The notes: generated by a model from the sequence alone, not told the origin. Counted from the stretch's first letter, positions 15,240 through 24,481 are shown. The stretch: 64,000 nt of DNA from Neorhizobium petrolearium (GCF_017873175.1 NZ_JAGGJW010000011.1:1-64000), one strand, 5' to 3'. Program-made: numbers and translations.

Positions 15240-16430
15240 ATGAAGAATAAGAATGAGACCCTGCTCGCCGACGCAGGTCCGAACACGCGCCTTGCTCATA
15301 TGGGGCATGATCCGTCCGGCTATCATGGCTTCGTCAATCCTCCGGTCGTGCACGCCTCGACGGTGCTTTTTCCAGACACGGCGACGATGGAGAAGCGGGC
15401 TCAGAAATATACCTATGGCACGCGCGCCACGCCGACCACGGAGGCGCTTTGCGCCGCTTTCGATGAACTGGAAGGGTCTGCCGGCACGATCCTCGTTCCG
15501 TCGGGGCTTGCTGCGATCACGGTTCCGTTTCTCGCCTACCTTTCGGCCGGCGACCACGCGCTGATCGTGGATTCGGTCTACACACCCTGCCGTCATTTCT
15601 GCGACACGATGCTGAAGCGGCTCGGCGTCGAGATTGACTATTACGATCCGGAAATCGGAGCCGGGATCGAGGCGCTGATCAAGCCGAACACGAAGCTCGT
15701 TCATACCGAAGCGCCAGGCTCCAACACCTTCGAAATGCAGGATATCCGGACGATCGCGGAAGTGGCGCACAGGCACGATTGCGTCGTCACCATGGACAAT
15801 ACCTGGGCGACGCCGCTTTATTTCCGGCCGCTCGATTTCGGCGTCGACGTGTCGATCCATGCGACGACGAAATATCCGTCGGGGCACTCGGACATCATCA
15901 TGGGGTCGGTTTCCGCCAATGCAAAACACTGGCCGCGGCTCGAGGAATCCCGAATCGCGCTCGGCATCTGTGGTGCGCCGGACGATTCCTATCAGATCCT
16001 GCGCGGCCTGCGCACGATGGGTATCCGTCTCGAACATCACCAGAAGAGCGCGCTCGATATCGCGAGATGGCTGGAAACCCGTAACGACGTGGCCCGTGTC
16101 CTGCATCCGGCGCTGCCGAGTTTTCCGGGCCATGAAATCTGGAAGCGCGATTTCAAGGGCGCGAGCGGCGTCTTCTCCTTCGTTCTGAAGGCGGATGCCG
16201 AAAACGCCAAGGCAAAGGCACACGCCTTTCTGGATGCGCTTTCCTTCTTCGGCCTCGGTTATTCCTGGGGCGGTTACGAGAGCCTTGCCGTGCACGTCAA
16301 CCTGTCGGACCGCACCATCCGCAAGGCGCCGTCGGAAGGCCCCGTCATTCGCCTGCAGATCGGCCTCGAAGATGTCGCCGATCTCAGGAAGGATCTGGAA
16401 GCCGGTTTCGCGGCAGCGGCAGAGGTCTGA
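15240..16430 (+). CDS. metC: Cystathionine beta-lyase
   Basis: This PLP enzyme cleaves cystathionine to homocysteine, pyruvate and ammonia in methionine synthesis. The Cys/Met-metabolism fold type I pattern is clear: YTYGTRATPTTEAL, then SGLAAITVPF, TMDNTWATP, and the PLP-binding Lys211 in HATTKYPSGHSDIIMGS. The ATG at 15240 gives 396 residues, the usual length, and starts MKNKNETLLADAGPNTRLAH. The longer frame from 15174 has no family support. The monooxygenase gene faces it directly, with no gap between the stops. Confidence 0.92.
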   Translation: MKNKNETLLADAGPNTRLAHMGHDPSGYHGFVNPPVVHASTVLFPDTATMEKRAQKYTYGTRATPTTEALCAAFDELEGSAGTILVPSGLAAITVPFLAYLSAGDHALIVDSVYTPCRHFCDTMLKRLGVEIDYYDPEIGAGIEALIKPNTKLVHTEAPGSNTFEMQDIRTIAEVAHRHDCVVTMDNTWATPLYFRPLDFGVDVSIHATTKYPSGHSDIIMGSVSANAKHWPRLEESRIALGICGAPDDSYQILRGLRTMGIRLEHHQKSALDIARWLETRNDVARVLHPALPSFPGHEIWKRDFKGASGVFSFVLKADAENAKAKAHAFLDALSFFGLGYSWGGYESLAVHVNLSDRTIRKAPSEGPVIRLQIGLEDVADLRKDLEAGFAAAAEV

Positions 16431-17594
16431 TTACTCGGCCCTGAAGCCGTAAAGCCAGTCGAGGTCCGCCGCGAGCGATTGCGGTGGGCGAAGCGACAGC
16501 ACGATGTTGCGGCCGAGCCTGATTGGTCCACGGGCATGATAGGCAAAGCGGTTGAAGAGGCCGCGAGCGCGAACTTTGGCGGCTCGGGCGGTGCGGTCGC
16601 TCTCGAACGAGGACAAGGCTTGGGCAAGCGGCAGGGGACCTGCCACCCTATTGGCAAGTACGAAGGCATCTTCGATCGCCATCGCTGCGCCCTGGGCCGC
16701 GAACGGCATCATCGCATGGGCGGCATCGCCGATCAGTGCCATGTTCCGGTCGTTCTGCCAGCGTCCAGGGCTGACCTGGTAGAGCGGCCAGAATGTCGGT
16801 CTTTCGGTCCTATCGAGGAGATCGACGATGCGCCGGTCCCAGCGATGGAATTGCGAAAGCAGCATGTGCCGTTGCGCTTCGCTTGCTTCCGCATCCCAGG
16901 TCTCGCCGGGACTGATGCCTGAGGCGATGGCGACGATGTTGAAGCCGTCGACCTCCTTCAGCGGATAGGCGACAAGATGGGTCGAAGGACCGAGGAATGC
17001 GGTGACCTGATCGGGAACCAGCCATGAAGGCATAGCGCCGTTCGAGATCGTGAAGCGCCACGCGACATTGTGCGAAAAATCAGGCTTCGGAGCGTGCGGA
17101 ATCTCGGCGCGCAGGTTCGACCAGACACCGTCGGCGCCGACGATCAGCGGATAGGTTTTGCCGGTGATCCCTGTCAGCGTCTCATGTGCGTTCTCGCGCA
17201 CGGGCGTGCCGAGATGAACCGAGCAGAGCGGGTTCTGTTTGACGGCCGAAAGCAGCGCATTCTGCAGCGTGGCGCGGTGAAGAACGCCATAGGGAGCCCC
17301 CCATCGTTCGCGGGCAAAGCGGCCGGCTGGGACATGGGCGATCGGCCTGAGTGAGAAGCCGGAGACGAGAGCGATCCGCTCGGGCTCGGTCCAGGCCGCC
17401 TCCAACGCAGGAAGCACGCCGAGTTCGGACAGCACGCGGGAGGCGTTCGGTGATATCTGCAGGCCGGCGCCGACCTCGACCAGGGCTGCCGCTTCTTCGA
17501 AGATGTCGGCGGCGATTCCGCGGTGCGCGAAGGAAAGCGCAGCCGTCAGCCCGGCCATGCCGGCGCCAATGATCGCTACTCTCTCAATGGGCAT
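16431..17594 (-). CDS. FAD-dependent monooxygenase (salicylate/3-hydroxybenzoate hydroxylase-like)
   Basis: This is a class A flavoprotein hydroxylase. The N-terminal dinucleotide fold is AIIGAGMAGLTAALSFA (residues 7-23), the ribose-binding acidic residue is in DIFEEAAAL, and the FAD motif is LIGDAAHAMMPFAAQG. Its 387 residues are typical. Members hydroxylate aromatic acids using NAD(P)H and oxygen, some with ubiquinone-type substrates. No aromatic-degradation gene adjoins it, so the substrate stays open. It is convergent with metC and upstream of the small zinc-finger gene only at a distance. Confidence 0.8.
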   Translation of the reverse strand: MPIERVAIIGAGMAGLTAALSFAHRGIAADIFEEAAALVEVGAGLQISPNASRVLSELGVLPALEAAWTEPERIALVSGFSLRPIAHVPAGRFARERWGAPYGVLHRATLQNALLSAVKQNPLCSVHLGTPVRENAHETLTGITGKTYPLIVGADGVWSNLRAEIPHAPKPDFSHNVAWRFTISNGAMPSWLVPDQVTAFLGPSTHLVAYPLKEVDGFNIVAIASGISPGETWDAEASEAQRHMLLSQFHRWDRRIVDLLDRTERPTFWPLYQVSPGRWQNDRNMALIGDAAHAMMPFAAQGAAMAIEDAFVLANRVAGPLPLAQALSSFESDRTARAAKVRARGLFNRFAYHARGPIRLGRNIVLSLRPPQSLAADLDWLYGFRAE

Positions 17595-17617
17595 GGGATC
17601 GGCCGTTCAGCGGGAAT

Positions 17618-17863
17618 TCACGCGGCCTGTACGTGGAAGACACAGCCCGGCGGATCGGTCTGATCGGATTTCAGGGACGGATTGTAACGATAGAGGGTCG
17701 AACAATAGGAGCAGACCTTTTCCACGTCGTCTCCCATGTCGATGAAGATATGCGGATGATCGAACGGCACGGACGCGCCGGTGCACATGAATTCCTTCAC
17801 GCCGATCTGGATCATCCGATATCCGCCGTCGTTCTGGAAATGAGGAATGCTGTGCCCGGCCAT
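17618..17863 (-). CDS. CHCC-type zinc-finger protein (NDUFS6-like)
   Basis: The 81-residue product begins MAGHSIPHFQNDGGYRMIQI and has the zinc ligands in FMCTGASVPFDHPHIFIDMG and VCSYCSTLYRY, the pattern of the zf-CHCC family. Alphaproteobacterial members are relatives of the mitochondrial complex I accessory subunit NDUFS6. GGAGA five bases before 17863 supports that start over 17875. It lies just upstream of the monooxygenase on the same strand with 23 bases between them, so they may be cotranscribed. Confidence 0.85.
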   Translation of the reverse strand: MAGHSIPHFQNDGGYRMIQIGVKEFMCTGASVPFDHPHIFIDMGDDVEKVCSYCSTLYRYNPSLKSDQTDPPGCVFHVQAA

Positions 17864-18028
17864 GATGGTCTCCATGCTTCTGATTTGCGGCGGACATTAT
17901 CGCCGTGCGTTCGAAATGTGTAGTGGGAAAACCGCCGCGGGCCTCCCGATTTCGTATCGTGCATGGGTTCAAACCGGACGGCGGATCACCTATGGTCCGA
18001 TAAAAAAGATGCCGCCAAAGGTCGACTG

Positions 18029-18826
18029 ATGAATCTCAATGCTCCCGCCTTCTCTTCATTTTCCCACGATGGTCTGAAGCTTGCCTATTTTGACGAAGGC
18101 GATCCTTCCGGCGATCCGGTGTTGCTGATCCACGGCTTTGCCTCGAGTGCGCTCGTCAATTGGGTCCATCCGGGCTGGCTGAAAACGCTGGGCGATGCGG
18201 GCTATCGGGTGATCGCGATCGACAATCGCGGCCATGGCGCAAGCGACAAGCCGCTTGATCCGGAGGCCTACCGGCCCTGGGTAATGGCTGAGGATTCGAT
18301 CGCTCTCCTCGATCACCTGCGCATTCCGGAAGCACATCTCTTCGGTTATTCCATGGGCGCCCGCATCTCGGTTTTTGCGGCTCTTGCTCATCCTCACCGC
18401 GTGCGATCGCTGGTGCTCGGCGGCCTCGGGATCGGCATGACGGACGGGGTAGGGGATTGGGACCCGATTGCCGACGCGCTGCTTGCGCCGTCCGTCGAGG
18501 ACGTCACCCATGCGCGCGGAAAGACGTTCCGTGCCTTTGCCGACCAGACGAAGAGCGACAGAGAGGCGCTTGCGGCCTGTATTCGCGGCTCGCGCGACCT
18601 TGTTTCCCGCGCCGATATGGGCCGCATCGAGGCGCCGACGCTGATCGGGGTCGGGACGAAGGACGATATCGCCGGCTCACCGCAGGAACTCGCGGCGTTG
18701 ATGCCGCATGCGATCGCGCTCGATATCCCGGGCCGCGATCATATGCTGGCCGTAGGCGACCGGGTATTCAGGAAGGCGGTTCTGGATTTTTATGCAGAGC
18801 TTTCGGCAAGAGAACAGGTTCTCTGA
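18029..18826 (+). CDS. Alpha/beta hydrolase
   Basis: The 265-residue protein has the oxyanion loop LLIHGFASS (residues 32-40), the nucleophile elbow GYSMGA with Ser108, a late Asp (GTKDDIAG) and the catalytic His in PGRDHMLAVG. The DNRGHGASDKP segment is typical of the esterase/epoxide-hydrolase-like subgroup. The natural substrate cannot be read from the sequence. The ATG at 18029 starts MNLNAPAFSSFSHDGLKLAY. The frame upstream lacks family features. No signal peptide is seen, so it should be cytoplasmic. Confidence 0.85.
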   Translation: MNLNAPAFSSFSHDGLKLAYFDEGDPSGDPVLLIHGFASSALVNWVHPGWLKTLGDAGYRVIAIDNRGHGASDKPLDPEAYRPWVMAEDSIALLDHLRIPEAHLFGYSMGARISVFAALAHPHRVRSLVLGGLGIGMTDGVGDWDPIADALLAPSVEDVTHARGKTFRAFADQTKSDREALAACIRGSRDLVSRADMGRIEAPTLIGVGTKDDIAGSPQELAALMPHAIALDIPGRDHMLAVGDRVFRKAVLDFYAELSAREQVL

Positions 18827-18919
18827 TCATAACGATCAACGGAATGCGATTTGCGAGCCGTTGGTCTTCCCGTAAACTTGTTTTATATAAGCTCTCTCAC
18901 GGCAAACGAGGAGACGGCC

Positions 18920-19744
18920 ATGGGCGCAAGAAATGAAGTCCGCCAGAAGGAGCCGGTCACATCGGTGGATCCCATCTGGGATACGTTGCGTGAGGAAGCC
19001 CATGCGGCAATCCAGCAGGACCCGCTGCTTGCCGCTTTTCTCTATTCCACGGTGCTGAACCATCGGTCACTGGAGGAATGCGTCGTGCATCGCATCTGCG
19101 AACGTCTCGACCATCCGGACCTCCAGGCGGTCCTCCTGCGCCAGACCTTCATGGAAATGCTGGATGACTGGCCGGAATGGGGTTCGATCCTGCGTGTCGA
19201 CATCCAGGCCGTCTACGATCGCGATCCCGCCTGCCTCAGATTCCTGGAGCCTGTCCTCTATTTCAAGGGCTTCCATGCGATCCAGACGCACCGGCTGGCG
19301 CATTGGCTGCTCAATCGCGGCCGCCGCGATTTCGCGCTCTATCTGCAGAGCAGGTCCTCCAGCGTCTTCCAGACGGATATCAACCCGGCCGCCCGCATCG
19401 GCAAGGGCATCTTCCTCGATCACGCCACCGGCCTCGTGGTCGGCGAAACGGCGGTCGTTGGCGACAATGTCTCGATTCTCCACGGCGTGACGCTCGGCGG
19501 CACCGGCAAGGAAGGCGCCGACCGTCATCCTAAGATCGGCAACGGTGTGCTGATTGGCGCCGGGGCCAAGATCCTCGGCAATATCGAGGTCGGCTCCTGC
19601 TCGCGCGTTGCCGCCGGCTCGGTGGTTCTGAAGCCTGTTCCGCCGAAATCGACCGTCGCCGGCGTGCCGGCAAAGGTGGTCGGAGAAGCGGGGTGTTCGG
19701 AGCCCGCCCGCGTGATGGACCAACTCCTGGGTTCGGACATCTGA
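18920..19744 (+). CDS. cysE: Serine O-acetyltransferase
   Basis: It acetylates L-serine with acetyl-CoA, the first step of cysteine synthesis. The helical N-terminal SATase domain (about residues 15-140) is followed by the left-handed beta-helix: DINPAARIGKGIFLDHATGL, GETAVVGDNVSILHGVTLGG, and IGNGVLIGAGAKILGN. The C-terminus ends in DI, near the usual terminal Ile that docks into O-acetylserine sulfhydrylase. The ATG at 18920 has GAGGAG close upstream and gives 274 residues. Confidence 0.93.
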   Translation: MGARNEVRQKEPVTSVDPIWDTLREEAHAAIQQDPLLAAFLYSTVLNHRSLEECVVHRICERLDHPDLQAVLLRQTFMEMLDDWPEWGSILRVDIQAVYDRDPACLRFLEPVLYFKGFHAIQTHRLAHWLLNRGRRDFALYLQSRSSSVFQTDINPAARIGKGIFLDHATGLVVGETAVVGDNVSILHGVTLGGTGKEGADRHPKIGNGVLIGAGAKILGNIEVGSCSRVAAGSVVLKPVPPKSTVAGVPAKVVGEAGCSEPARVMDQLLGSDI

Positions 19745-19861
19745 GTTCGCCGCCCGTTCCGTGAATGGGGAAAGAGCAGCCGGGCCTTCTTGCGCGGCTT
19801 TACTTTCGCCTTTGTCCCGTGCCAAAAGCGCCGCAACTTGGAACCGCTGACGGAGAGAAGT

Positions 19862-20065
19862 GTGAAACCGGACGAAATCAAGAAGCTCGACGCCTATTTC
19901 AAGCGCGTGCTCAATCCGCAGATCGTCGTGAAGGCGCGTCCGCGCAAGAACGATTCCGCGGAGGTCTATATCGGCGATGAATTCCTGGGCGTCATCTATG
20001 TCGACGACGAGGATGGTGACCGCTCCTACAACTTTTCCATGGCCATCCTCGATGTCGACCTCTGA
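19862..20065 (+). CDS. DUF3126 family protein (67 aa)
   Basis: The small acidic protein starts at GTG 19862 (VKPDEIKKLDAYFKRVLNPQ) and contains AEVYIGDEFLGVIYVDDEDG. It matches the DUF3126 family of Alphaproteobacteria, which usually stands next to cysE as it does here. The function is unknown. The conserved link with cysE hints at sulfur or cysteine metabolism. It is followed by a good terminator. Confidence 0.85.
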   Translation: MKPDEIKKLDAYFKRVLNPQIVVKARPRKNDSAEVYIGDEFLGVIYVDDEDGDRSYNFSMAILDVDL

Positions 20066-20086
20066 TCGCTTGAAATCTTGAAAGTC

Positions 20087-20117
20087 TCGAAAGCGGGCCT
20101 TGTGCCCGCTTTTCGAT
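20087..20117 (+). terminator. Terminator after the DUF3126 gene
   Basis: The stem TCGAAAGCGGGC/GCCCGCTTTTCGA with loop CTTGT ends in a T-rich side about 20 bases after the stop. It separates the cysE unit from the phasin gene. Confidence 0.75.
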
Positions 20118-20342
20118 TGCGGCTCTTTGCCACTGTCGTTAAAAGAAAATGAACGGCCGACCATTCCGCAATGGTTGTGGCAAGCTGATATATCATCGCA
20201 AAATCATCAAACTGAATCGGTCCCTGCATTTGCATATATAGGAATGCAACCATGGATGGTTTTGCGATGCACAAATCAGCCTTGACTTTTGTTGGGCTCC
20301 CTTCTTTTATCAGCATGTCCGAATGGAACAGGGGACCGAGCT

Positions 20343-20693
20343 ATGTTCAATTTCGATGAAGCCAGCAAGAAGAGCAAGGAAGCGATCGACGGAATGCTGA
20401 AGAGCTATTCCGAGGCTGCCAAGAGTTTCCAGGCAATTGCTACGGAAGCGAGCGAATACTCCAAGAAGTCTTTCCAGGATATGACGGCTTTCATGGAGGC
20501 GTTTGCTGCAGCCCGCAGCATCGATGCCGCCTATGACCTTCAGACCAAATACGTAAAGTCAGCCTATGAGGGCTTCATCGCCGAGGCGGCCAAGATGGGC
20601 GATATGTACGCCGATCTCGCGAAGTCGGCCTACAAGCCCTACGAGGCGCCAATTGCCAAGTCGACAGCCGTAAAGACCGCAAACGCCGCGTGA
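20343..20693 (+). CDS. Phasin family protein
   Basis: The 116-residue protein begins MFNFDEASKKSKEAIDGMLK and is an amphipathic helix throughout, with heptad-like YSEAAKSFQAIATEASEYSK and a C-terminal Ala/Lys tail. This is the phasin_2 pattern. Phasins coat polyhydroxybutyrate granules. The short gene has its own upstream gap of 225 bases beyond the DUF3126 terminator and its own strong terminator, so it is monocistronic. AGGGGA stands before the ATG. Confidence 0.85.
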   Translation: MFNFDEASKKSKEAIDGMLKSYSEAAKSFQAIATEASEYSKKSFQDMTAFMEAFAAARSIDAAYDLQTKYVKSAYEGFIAEAAKMGDMYADLAKSAYKPYEAPIAKSTAVKTANAA

Positions 20694-20729
20694 GGACAAT
20701 ACGGCCTGCTAGGCGGCACCTTCCAACCG

Positions 20730-20763
20730 AAGGCCGGCGGCATTCAGTGCTGCCGGCCTTTTT
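20730..20763 (+). terminator. Strong terminator after the phasin gene
   Basis: A 13-bp stem (AAGGCCGGCGGCA pairing with TGCTGCCGGCCTT, one G-T pair) with loop TTCAG is followed directly by five T. Confidence 0.9.
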
Positions 20764-20941
20764 GATTCAGGCCAAGGCGGAAAACCTCAATTTTCCGCAT
20801 CTTCGACGATCTCTCTAGCGGAATAGTGATTGCGCGGGCGCACAGGGGGCTTAAAATCGGCTTTCAATGAACTAAGTTAGGAAGTCTGAAGTCTGGTCGA
20901 TCGGCCATTCGCTGAACCATCGCCGGACGACTGGGGAATGA

Positions 20942-21301
20942 ATGAAGATGATCGCACTGCCGATCTTGATGCAACGCGAAAAGGGTGGTGACGGAGACAA
21001 CGCGGGCCGCGGAACCTCGGTCATCACTCGTACGAAACCAAAGACCAAGCGGCCCAATCTCTACCGCGTACTCCTGTTGAATGACGATTATACCCCGATG
21101 GAATTCGTCATCCACATTCTGGAGCGTTTCTTCCAGAAGGACCGGGAGGCTGCGACACGCATCATGCTCCATGTCCACAACCATGGCGTGGGTGAGTGCG
21201 GAATATATACTTACGAAGTAGCGGAAACCAAAGTGTCCCAGGTCATGGACTTCGCCCGGCAGCACCAGCATCCGCTGCAATGTGTCATGGAAAAGAAGTG
21301 A
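20942..21301 (+). CDS. clpS: ClpS adaptor of the Clp protease
   Basis: ClpS binds N-degron substrates and hands them to ClpA. The conserved core is present: PNLYRVLLLNDDYTPMEFVI, ILERFFQKDREAATRIMLHV, and VHNHGVGECGIYTYEVAETK. The hydrophobic pocket residues follow the family (the NDD and MEFV elements, the H in VHNHG). It has 119 residues with a flexible N-terminal tail of about 35 residues, usual for ClpS. clpA follows ten bases later, so the pair is an operon. Confidence 0.95.
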   Translation: MKMIALPILMQREKGGDGDNAGRGTSVITRTKPKTKRPNLYRVLLLNDDYTPMEFVIHILERFFQKDREAATRIMLHVHNHGVGECGIYTYEVAETKVSQVMDFARQHQHPLQCVMEKK

Positions 21302-21311
21302 GGAACCCGAC

Positions 21312-23840
21312 GTGCCAACATTTTCGCCTAGTCTTGAAAAGGCGCTGCATCAGGCACTGACCTTCGCGAACGAGCGGCATCATGAATATGCCACGCTCGA
21401 GCACCTGCTTCTGGCGTTGATCGACGACGCCGACGCAGCGGCGGTCATGGGCGCTTGTAACGTCAATTTGGAAGCCCTGCGCAAGACCGTCACGGATTAT
21501 GTGGATAACGAGCTTGCCAACCTCGTCACTGGATACGACGAGGATTCGAAGCCGACCTCCGGCTTCCAGCGCGTCATCCAGCGCGCGGTGATCCACGTCC
21601 AATCGTCCGGCCGCGAGGAAGTGACCGGTGCCAACGTTCTCGTCGCGATCTTCGCGGAACGGGAAAGTCATGCGGCCTTCTTCCTGCAGGAGCAGGAAAT
21701 GACCCGTTACGACGCGGTCAACTACATCTCCCACGGCATCGGAAAGCGTCCGGGCTCCTCCCAGGCCCGTCCGCCGCGCGGCGCCGAAGAGCCGGATTCT
21801 GACGCCAAGCCCTCGTCCCGCGAGCAGGAGGAGGGTTCGGCCAAGAAGCCGCAGGATGCGCTGAAGGCCTATTGCGTCAACCTCAATGAAAAGGCGCGTG
21901 ACGGCCGCATCGATCCGCTGATTGGCCGCAATGCGGAGGTCAACCGCACGATCCAGGTGCTGTGCCGGCGCTCCAAGAACAACCCGCTTTACGTGGGTGA
22001 CCCCGGCGTCGGCAAGACGGCGATCGCCGAAGGTCTTGCCAAGCGCATCGTCGAAGGCAAGGTGCCGGAGGCGCTCGCCGACGCGACGATCTTCTCGCTC
22101 GACATGGGCACGCTGCTCGCCGGTACGCGTTATCGCGGCGACTTCGAGGAGCGTCTTAAGCAGGTCGTCAAGGAGCTTGAGGAATACCCGGGTGCGGTTC
22201 TCTTCATCGACGAGATCCACACCGTGATCGGCGCCGGCGCCACGTCGGGCGGCGCGATGGATGCCTCGAACCTGCTGAAGCCGGCCCTCTCGTCGGGCGC
22301 GATCCGCTGCATCGGTTCGACCACGTACAAGGAGTATCGCCAGTTCTTCGAAAAGGACCGGGCACTGGTTCGCCGCTTCCAGAAGATCGACGTCAATGAA
22401 CCGTCGATCGATGATGCGATCGAGATCATGAAGGGCCTGAAACCCTATTTCGAGGACTATCACAAGCTTCGCTACACCAACGAGGCGATCAAGTCCGCCG
22501 TCGAACTGTCGGCACGCTACATCTCCGACCGCAAGCTGCCGGACAAGGCGATCGACGTGATCGACGAGACCGGTGCGGCGCAGATGCTGCTGCCGGCCTC
22601 CAAGCGGCGCAAGCTGATCACCGAGAAGGAGATCGAAGCGACGATCGCCACCATGGCCCGTATCCCGCCGAAGACCGTTTCCAAGGACGACGAGATGGTT
22701 CTCGCCAACCTGGAAAAGGAGTTGCGTTCGGTAGTCTATGGACAGGACAACGCAATCGAGGCTCTGTCGACGTCGATCAAACTCGCTCGGGCGGGCCTGC
22801 GTGAACCGAACAAGCCGATCGGCTGCTACGTTTTCTCCGGCCCGACCGGTGTGGGCAAGACGGAAGTCGCCAAGCAGCTTGCTGCTTCGCTCGGCGTGGA
22901 ACTCCTGCGTTTCGACATGTCGGAATATATGGAACGACACACGGTCTCGCGGCTGCTCGGCGCGCCTCCCGGCTATGTCGGCTTCGACCAGGGTGGTTTG
23001 CTGACCGACAGTGTCGACCAGCATCCGCACAGCGTGGTCCTGCTCGACGAGATCGAGAAGGCGCATCCGGATATCTACAATATCCTGCTGCAGGTCATGG
23101 ACCATGGCTCGCTGACCGACCACAACGGCAAGAAGATCGACTTCCGCAACGTCATCCTGATCATGACGACCAATGCGGGCGCATCGGAAATGGCCAAGGC
23201 CGCGATCGGCTTCGGCTCGTCCAAGCGTACCGGCGAGGATGAGGAGGCACTGAACCGCCTGTTCACGCCGGAATTCCGCAACCGCCTCGATGCGGTGATC
23301 CCGTTCGCCTCGCTGCCGACGGAGGTCATCCATCAGGTCGTGCAGAAGTTCGTCATGCAGCTCGAGACGCAGCTTTCGGAACGCAACGTCACCTTCGACC
23401 TGCACGAGGATGCCGTCGCCTGGCTGGCCGAAAGGGGTTACGACGAGAGGATGGGCGCCCGCCCATTGGCCCGCGTCATCCAGGAGCATATCAAGAAACC
23501 GCTCGCGAACGAGATCCTGTTCGGCAAGCTGCGCAAGGGCGGCGTGGTTCGCGTCACCGTCGGCAAGGACGAGGATGGCAAGGACAAGCTGGTCCTCGAT
23601 GCCATCCCCGAAGCGACGCCCGTGAAGCCGAAGCCGGAAGCCGAGGTGGAAGAGGCGACCGAAGAAGCAGAAGCCAGGGCGTCCAAGCCGAAGGCCTCGA
23701 AGAAGTCCTCGCCCAAAGGCAAGGACGGTTCGGCCAAAGCGCGGGCCATGGCCGAAGCTGATGTGATTGCTTCGGAAGAGGCACCGAGAACACCGCCGCG
23801 CAAGGGCAGCATCGTGCCGCGTGTGCCGAAAAGCAAGTAG
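21312..23840 (+). CDS. clpA: ATP-dependent Clp protease ATP-binding subunit ClpA
   Basis: This hexameric AAA+ unfoldase feeds ClpP. The N-domain repeats (SPSLEKALHQALTFANERHH) come first. The first AAA module has Walker A GDPGVGKTA (about residue 229) and Walker B VLFIDEIHT. The second has GPTGVGKTE (about 509), VVLLDEIEKAHPD and a C-terminal domain. The GTG at 21312 is the proper start (VPTFSPSLE). With 842 residues it is about 80 longer than E. coli ClpA, owing to a low-complexity Lys/Glu/Ala/Pro tail from about residue 770. Confidence 0.95.
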   Translation: MPTFSPSLEKALHQALTFANERHHEYATLEHLLLALIDDADAAAVMGACNVNLEALRKTVTDYVDNELANLVTGYDEDSKPTSGFQRVIQRAVIHVQSSGREEVTGANVLVAIFAERESHAAFFLQEQEMTRYDAVNYISHGIGKRPGSSQARPPRGAEEPDSDAKPSSREQEEGSAKKPQDALKAYCVNLNEKARDGRIDPLIGRNAEVNRTIQVLCRRSKNNPLYVGDPGVGKTAIAEGLAKRIVEGKVPEALADATIFSLDMGTLLAGTRYRGDFEERLKQVVKELEEYPGAVLFIDEIHTVIGAGATSGGAMDASNLLKPALSSGAIRCIGSTTYKEYRQFFEKDRALVRRFQKIDVNEPSIDDAIEIMKGLKPYFEDYHKLRYTNEAIKSAVELSARYISDRKLPDKAIDVIDETGAAQMLLPASKRRKLITEKEIEATIATMARIPPKTVSKDDEMVLANLEKELRSVVYGQDNAIEALSTSIKLARAGLREPNKPIGCYVFSGPTGVGKTEVAKQLAASLGVELLRFDMSEYMERHTVSRLLGAPPGYVGFDQGGLLTDSVDQHPHSVVLLDEIEKAHPDIYNILLQVMDHGSLTDHNGKKIDFRNVILIMTTNAGASEMAKAAIGFGSSKRTGEDEEALNRLFTPEFRNRLDAVIPFASLPTEVIHQVVQKFVMQLETQLSERNVTFDLHEDAVAWLAERGYDERMGARPLARVIQEHIKKPLANEILFGKLRKGGVVRVTVGKDEDGKDKLVLDAIPEATPVKPKPEAEVEEATEEAEARASKPKASKKSSPKGKDGSAKARAMAEADVIASEEAPRTPPRKGSIVPRVPKSK

Positions 23841-23869
23841 TCCCGTTCTTGCAATCTGTGATTGAGAAG

Positions 23870-23898
23870 CCCCTTATGGCGCATGCCATAAGGGGTTT
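23870..23898 (+). terminator. Terminator after clpA
   Basis: A perfect 11-bp stem CCCCTTATGGC/GCCATAAGGGG with loop GCAT is followed by TTT, 30 bases after the stop. Confidence 0.8.
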
Positions 23899-23980
23899 AT
23901 CTTTTTGACACGTGTGGTTGCGGAGGACGTACCGGACACGATAGCTTTTTTCATCGGAATCGATGACGGGCAGGTGCTGT

Positions 23981-24394
23981 ATGACGACGCCGGATGAGGC
24001 GAAATTGCGTTTCGACGAGGAACAGCAACTGTGGGCGCAGGTGGAGGCTCTGTGGGAAGCGGCCGAACAAAGGGATGAGGTGCTGATCCGGGAAAGGCTG
24101 CATCCTCGATATAGCGGATGGGTTACCGGAAGCGATGCGCCGCATGACTACGGGGCTGCTATAGCCTCCGTCGGGCCCGCATCCCCGCGCATCCTGCGTT
24201 ATGAATTGACTCCTTTGCGCGTCACCGTCTTCGATCATGATGTAGGCGTTGCCCACTACCGTTACGAAGCTGACTTGGAGACGGCACCCGGCCGCCGGAG
24301 CCATGTGAAGGGTCGTTGGACCGAAATTTACAGAAAACAGATACAGGGTTGGATCATGATCGCAGTCAGTGGCGGACCGGATGGCGAACGGTGA
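23981..24394 (+). CDS. NTF2-like / DUF4440-type protein (137 aa)
   Basis: The product starts MTTPDEAKLRFDEEQQLWAQ. A long N-terminal helix is followed by RERLHPRYSGWVTGSDAPHD and a set of beta strands (ELTPLRVTVFDHDVGVAHYR, then GRWTEIYRKQIQGWIMIAVS). This is the cone fold of the NTF2-like superfamily with the typical final Trp-rich strand. Members are enzymes or ligand-binding proteins of many kinds. The partner and substrate are unknown. Confidence 0.7.
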   Translation: MTTPDEAKLRFDEEQQLWAQVEALWEAAEQRDEVLIRERLHPRYSGWVTGSDAPHDYGAAIASVGPASPRILRYELTPLRVTVFDHDVGVAHYRYEADLETAPGRRSHVKGRWTEIYRKQIQGWIMIAVSGGPDGER

Positions 24395-24440
24395 AAACAC
24401 GTAACCTGGTGCTCATGTTCTCATCCATGGCCAATCCCGC

Positions 24441-24481
24441 GGCAGCCCATGAACGCTGCAACCGAATCGTCATGGGCTGCC
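24441..24481 (+). promoter_or_regulatory. Perfect 12-bp inverted repeat just upstream of azlC
   Basis: GGCAGCCCATGA (24441-24452) pairs exactly with TCATGGGCTGCC (24470-24481), 17 bases apart, and ends seven bases before the azlC ATG. There is no Shine-Dalgarno motif between the right arm and the ATG and no T run. It could be an operator for an Lrp-type regulator or an RNA hairpin limiting translation. Confidence 0.6.

Noticed and set aside
21285..23489. Long minus-strand open frame (734 residues) opposite clpA
   Set aside because: clpA is certain. In GC-rich genes with strong codon bias the opposite frame stays open by chance, and the product shows no domain.
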